A DNA stretch of 64,000 bases from the NCBI GenBank assembly GCA_027625915.1, contig JANTQA010000072.1, positions 1,426,001 to 1,490,000 on the forward strand. Reading direction: 5' to 3'. The stretch is from Anaeramoeba flamelloides (Eukaryota; Metamonada; Anaeramoebidae). The position numbers and the translations under genes are program-made. Positions 60,129 to 64,000 of this stretch are shown one piece after another; the first letter of the stretch is position 1; each line of letters starts with the position of its first letter. Below the pieces are notes generated by a model. It was not told the DNA's origin and did not search any database. It saw only the letters and a program-made list of their open reading frames with translations.

Positions 60129-62872
60129 TTATTTATTAATAATTTTATTGTAAATTGTCATTGTTAAGCAAAGTCCGATTGCACAGATACCAAAACCTAC
60201 GATAATCCAATATCTTAATTTTGTTTTCCAATGTGCATTGGGGATACATAATTTGAGATAACATAAAGCTGGGGCAATAAAAACACCAATGAGCACAAAT
60301 GTTGATCCAGAGAATGCTGTTACTAATTGGATTTGAGGGATTGTGAGTGCCAATGTTTGTGTAATGATAGCAAATATTAATAAGACATATGTGTGTCTAG
60401 CCCAAGAAAATGGTTGGCCCTTAAAAAATGTTTCATTGATTGAATTTCTAGTTACGTGTGCAAATAATGGGAAAGTAACCATACCACTTACGCCAATAGC
60501 TAACCTTCCGATGATTGCACCGACATCTGTTTTTTTATACCCATTAAGAATATCACCTGGTGTTGTCACACCAAAGGTGAAGAACCCAAATAAACTAGCT
60601 AAAAGGTAGATTGTATTGCAAAGGAAAATGGTTGTCGATGTTAAAACTGTGATTCTTTTGTTAGTAGGATTCTTGAATTCGCCCATTACAGGAAGCAAAA
60701 CGATATGTGCAGTATCTGCAAAAATGATATTGGGAATCCCACGTAATACCGTGATTGCATCGCCTTTCCATGCGTAAATGTGATGTGTTTTAAATGAACG
60801 ATTATACGTTGGGTAACGAGAGATAAGTAAACTTAATAAATAAATAATGGATACAAATGACAAGCTTGAGGTGAATCTTAAGGAATCCATGCGTTTCATC
60901 ATAGAGACGGGGAAAATGATACAACACATAATTAGTAAGGAAATGAAGACTCTTCCTGTCCAAAAGTAACTTTCATCTTGATCCGCTGCAAATTGAAATA
61001 CTTTTGGGAAAGTGTCACCAACAATAATCTATTTAAAAAATTTTATTTTTTGATATTTTTAAGTTTTGGATCATAAATAAAAAAGCAAAGAAATTTGGAT
61101 CAAAATTTAATTATTATTTTCGAAAAATATAATTTTTTTTTTTTTTATTTTATTGTTCCTTTTAATTTCTTTTCAATTGACAAAAAATAAAAAATCCAAA
61201 AATTGTAGTTGATAAATTTATAATAATATATGCTTTTTTTTTGAGAAATTAAATTCCAATTATATTTCGAAAATCTTGATTATTAAATCAAGATTGTATA
61301 ATTATAAAAAAAAATACATTAAATGAAATAGTTGAGTCATTAATTTTTGTTCGAACATTAAATTTTTATGATTTTCAGCATTAAACGAAATTTTTAATCA
61401 AGTTAGAATTTTTTTAAAAAATATGAAGAAAAAATAATGTTATAAAACGAAAATATTCTGGTAATTACAATTAAAAAAAATTACCATGGTTATAAACCCC
61501 CTCCCAAAAAATTAGAAACACCCAAAATCAAAAAATAAGCAAAAAAAATCTCAATTTATTGTATTTTTCCGAGCATAATATTAAATTGGGGTTTTTAAGT
61601 TACGTAGTATTAATGGTTTTAGATGAGAGCATTTTTATCCAAATAAAAGATAAAAAAAATATAAAACAAAAAATAAAAATCTATATGTCCAAAATAATGA
61701 AACGAGCAGAACAAAAAATTGTATTGGATTTATTGTTAAGGGTTAGACGCTACCTCATCTAATCTGTTACAGAGAGAATTTTGAAGTAACAAAATTTGAG
61801 ACTTTTGATTCAAAGAGTATCGAGAATAGATACAGTCATCAGAAGTATTTGAATCTTAATTTAGTTTTCGAAAATAAATTAAAAATGTATTGGTAAATTT
61901 GTTGAAATTGCACCAAACAATTATTGATCGATCAAATGATAAAATAACATCAACTAATTTTATGTGATTTTTCCAATTTAACAAACTCAACATTAACCTT
62001 CTGTCAACCAGCGAAAAAAAAATTCCTGATCTAATGAAACAGATTACGTAACTGGAAAAAAGGAAAATGAAAACAAAACGTAAAAGACAAAAAATGAAAA
62101 AATAAACTTCATTTCACAAAATTATTTTCTAAATTGAATGTAAACTTTGGTATTGTTTTTCTTTCAACTGTTTAAACTTTGTCCAAATTTTTGGAATTTA
62201 GTTTAGAATATATATGAACTTTTATTATAATCAAAGTGTTATTTAACTTGTTACCACATATTTATTTTTCGGTTAGTACTCAATTTTTAATCAACCGAGC
62301 AAAAAAAATTAAAATTTCAAATCTAAACGTCAATTCAAAATTTTTTATCATTCAAAAAATTCAACACAAAGTAATTTTAGAAATATTTTTATCTTAAAGC
62401 CTAAAATTTGAATTTTTTCTCGAATTTTTGAGTATCATTTTAATGATAAATAATTAATTGTTAGGAAAATCAATAAATATTTGGTTTTTATAGATATTTT
62501 TTTTTCACTTTTTTTAAAATAAGATGAATATTTCAAACAAAACCGATTGGTGATTTTTAAAAAGAAGTCTAAATAATATAAAGATAAATGAAAGAAAAAA
62601 AAAATAATCAAAAAAAACAATGATTTAAAAACAAACCAAATAGGAAGTAGATGCACAAAGGGCAACACCAAAAATACATATTTTAATAAATGTTCCAAAT
62701 TTCTTGCCATAGGCTGCTTCTGCGACCTCTTCGTAAGTGGACACACCGGCTTCTCGGATTGACAATGCTAATATTTGGAGTGTGTACCAACATAAAATTC
62801 CAATAACCACAAGCATGATAATACCCAATGCCCAGCCCATTCCAGAAAATACATATGGTAAAGACAAAAATC
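60129..62872 (-). CDS. Amino-acid transporter, SLC38/AAAP family, 5' incomplete
   Basis: Two exons are seen: 62872-62637 and 61028-60129. The 1608-nt intron (GTTTGT...TTAAATAG) rejoins TSYL with IIVGDTFPK, as in SNAT-type transporters. The acceptor CTAAAAAG before 62872 shows at least one more exon upstream carrying the N-terminal tail and the start of the first membrane segment; I could not find it. The 377 residues present hold about ten hydrophobic segments: FLSLPYVFSGMGWALGI (helix 1 motif), GILCWYTLQILAL, then IYLLSLLI, NIIFADTAHIVLLPVM (the conserved F-xxh-xxxhPhh helix), TIYLLASLFGFFTFG with GDIL, and helices to the end. The family moves neutral amino acids at the plasma or lysosomal membrane, coupled to Na+ or H+. 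Substrate cannot be told. The intron carries the repeat at 61480-62215. Confidence 0.9.
61480..62215. repeat. TTTGGACA-type element inside the transporter intron
   Basis: Matches 42276-42815 in the same order, including 'GTAGTATTAATGGTTTTAGA' and 'GATCGATCAAATGATAAAAT', and ends near 'TTGTCCAAATTTTTGG'. An extra segment at about 61738-61880, shared with 54295-54430 and preceded and followed by 'TGTATTGG', looks like a separate nested insertion. Confidence 0.6.
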
Positions 62873-64000
62873 CTTTTTAGAAAGAAAATTAAAATTTATT
62901 TATGAATCAAGATCGATGTTATGACAAGTTCAGATTAATTATTTTTGTAAAAAAATAGGCTTATTTCTTTAAATTATTTTTGATTATATTTTTATTTTAG
63001 TTGTTGTTGATGGTTTGGGTGGATTACTTTGGTTATTGTAATTAATACTGAAATGATTTTTTTTTTTTTTTTTTCACCACTTTTCAAAATATTTCAATTC
63101 GGTTTTTGATAATAAAAAAAAAATAAAAAAAAAAAAATCTTTTTTGATGAGATCAAATAAATTAGATAATACAAAAAGATATTTCTTTTTAATTTTCAAT
63201 ATTAAAAAATAAGAAAGTTATTAGTAAAGTATTGTCACTTTTTATTTCACAAAAAAACATCAAGTTTTATTTTTTCATAGAAAAGATGAGAAACATTATT
63301 AATAACTCCCTTCTCTTCATTTTTTATTATCACTTATTTATTGTTCTTTGAAGTTAAAACTATGGATAAAGCAATTTATTATTTTTATTTTATTATTCAG
63401 TGAATAATCCTCTACAATAAATGTTTTTTTTTTTTATTCAATGTAGCACCACATGGCTCTAATTTAAAAATACTGATAAATTCAAAGAAATATCTGAAAA
63501 TTTTTAATTCATTTTCCATTTTACAAATTTGTTTACACAAGCTTTGAATTAACCCATTATAAACGTTTAAATGTGAAGAAACTTTGTAAAATTTTCTTGA
63601 GTTTCAAAAGACTCGTTCTCTTGAATTGTTTTGTTTATTGAGTTAATTGATTTTAAAAAATGGAAATTGAACTAAAAATTTAATTAAATAAATTTGAATT
63701 TATCAGCAATAAAAAAAAACTTTAATTATTTTTTTGATTTATTGAACAATTAAAGATTACTATTTTTGGAATATATATATTTTTTAAAAATAAATTGAAT
63801 TGGTTTTAATTATTTATTAATAGTTCCAACTATGGTAAATAGTTGAATATTGGGGTTATTAGGAATTAGAAAATAAAATATTATTATGAAATCTATTTTA
63901 TTATAATCATTTTGAAAAATAGTGAATAATACTTGTTTTTCAAAAGAATTTAGTTTTAAAATAAAGTATTGGGTTTTACAACAATCTTCTTGAAGGATCT
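62873..64000. other. Upstream of the transporter; repeat at 63430-63710
   Basis: The missing 5' exon(s) of the transporter should lie here or beyond the window edge, but no frame with the expected Gly-rich helix-1 start was found. About 63430-63710 is the dispersed repeat shared with 6350-6650. The rest is AT-rich. Confidence 0.4.

Noticed and set aside
1-64000. CRISPR array, bacterial operon, retroviral or LTR element, virus-like capsid genes
   Set aside because: No regularly spaced repeats, no prokaryotic gene order, and no gag, integrase, protease or capsid-like frames or long direct terminal repeats were seen; the reverse transcriptases are of the non-LTR type.

Overview
This is a eukaryotic nuclear window from a very AT-rich genome with long A and T homopolymers, GT-AG introns and a sparse set of ordinary genes set in a sea of transposon remnants. 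The gene content (a Rac and a Ras with prenylation tails, a GPI-anchor synthesis enzyme, a farnesyl/geranylgeranyl diphosphate synthase, a B-box protein with Asn/Glu/Lys-rich low complexity) suggests a free-living amoeboid protist. Anaeramoeba or an amoebozoan is my best guess from style alone; nothing in the window proves the taxon.

Layout. 1-9 kb: nested inverted-repeat elements, plus a Rac copy on the minus strand (2448-3031) broken by one frameshift. 9-10 kb: the intact single-exon Rac gene (9126-9707), followed by a MITE that carries a second element. 10-15 kb: mostly featureless AT-rich DNA with one long hairpin. 15.4-16.9 kb: an unrecognised Lys/Ser-rich protein. 17-25 kb: dispersed repeats. 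25.65-26.5 kb: a two-exon Ras-family GTPase. 29.3-29.9 kb: possible unannotated exons. 30.9-32.6 kb: PIG-A in two exons, with noticeably more GC-rich codons than its neighbours. 36.4-37.2 kb: a long inverted-repeat element. 37.8-39.2 kb: a two-exon FPP/GGPP synthase. 40.9-44.1 kb: a decayed LINE split by a TTAA-flanked DNA element that itself holds another element. 44.6-53.7 kb: one probable three-exon gene on the minus strand, coding for a B-box zinc finger, a lipase-class-3-like domain and a C-terminal GTPase domain. Its 5.2-kb second intron is packed with transposons, including a 5'-truncated APE-type LINE with a 16-bp target-site duplication. 54-60 kb: more nested elements and a trinucleotide microsatellite. 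60.1-62.9 kb: an amino-acid transporter (SLC38/AAAP family) on the minus strand, 5' incomplete.

How the genes relate. Rac and Ras both end in a CaaX box with a final Leu, the geranylgeranyl-type signal. The prenyl synthase has lost the two bulky residues that limit chain length to C15 in animal FPP synthase, so it may supply C20 as well as C15. PIG-A works in the ER on GPI anchors. The most unusual object is the B-box/lipase/GTPase gene. Its introns and the intergenic DNA record several generations of transposition; in at least three cases a related copy elsewhere in the window preserves the uninterrupted site.

Exon boundaries were inferred by reading frames, homology and GT/AG dinucleotides by eye. 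No alignment or search was run.
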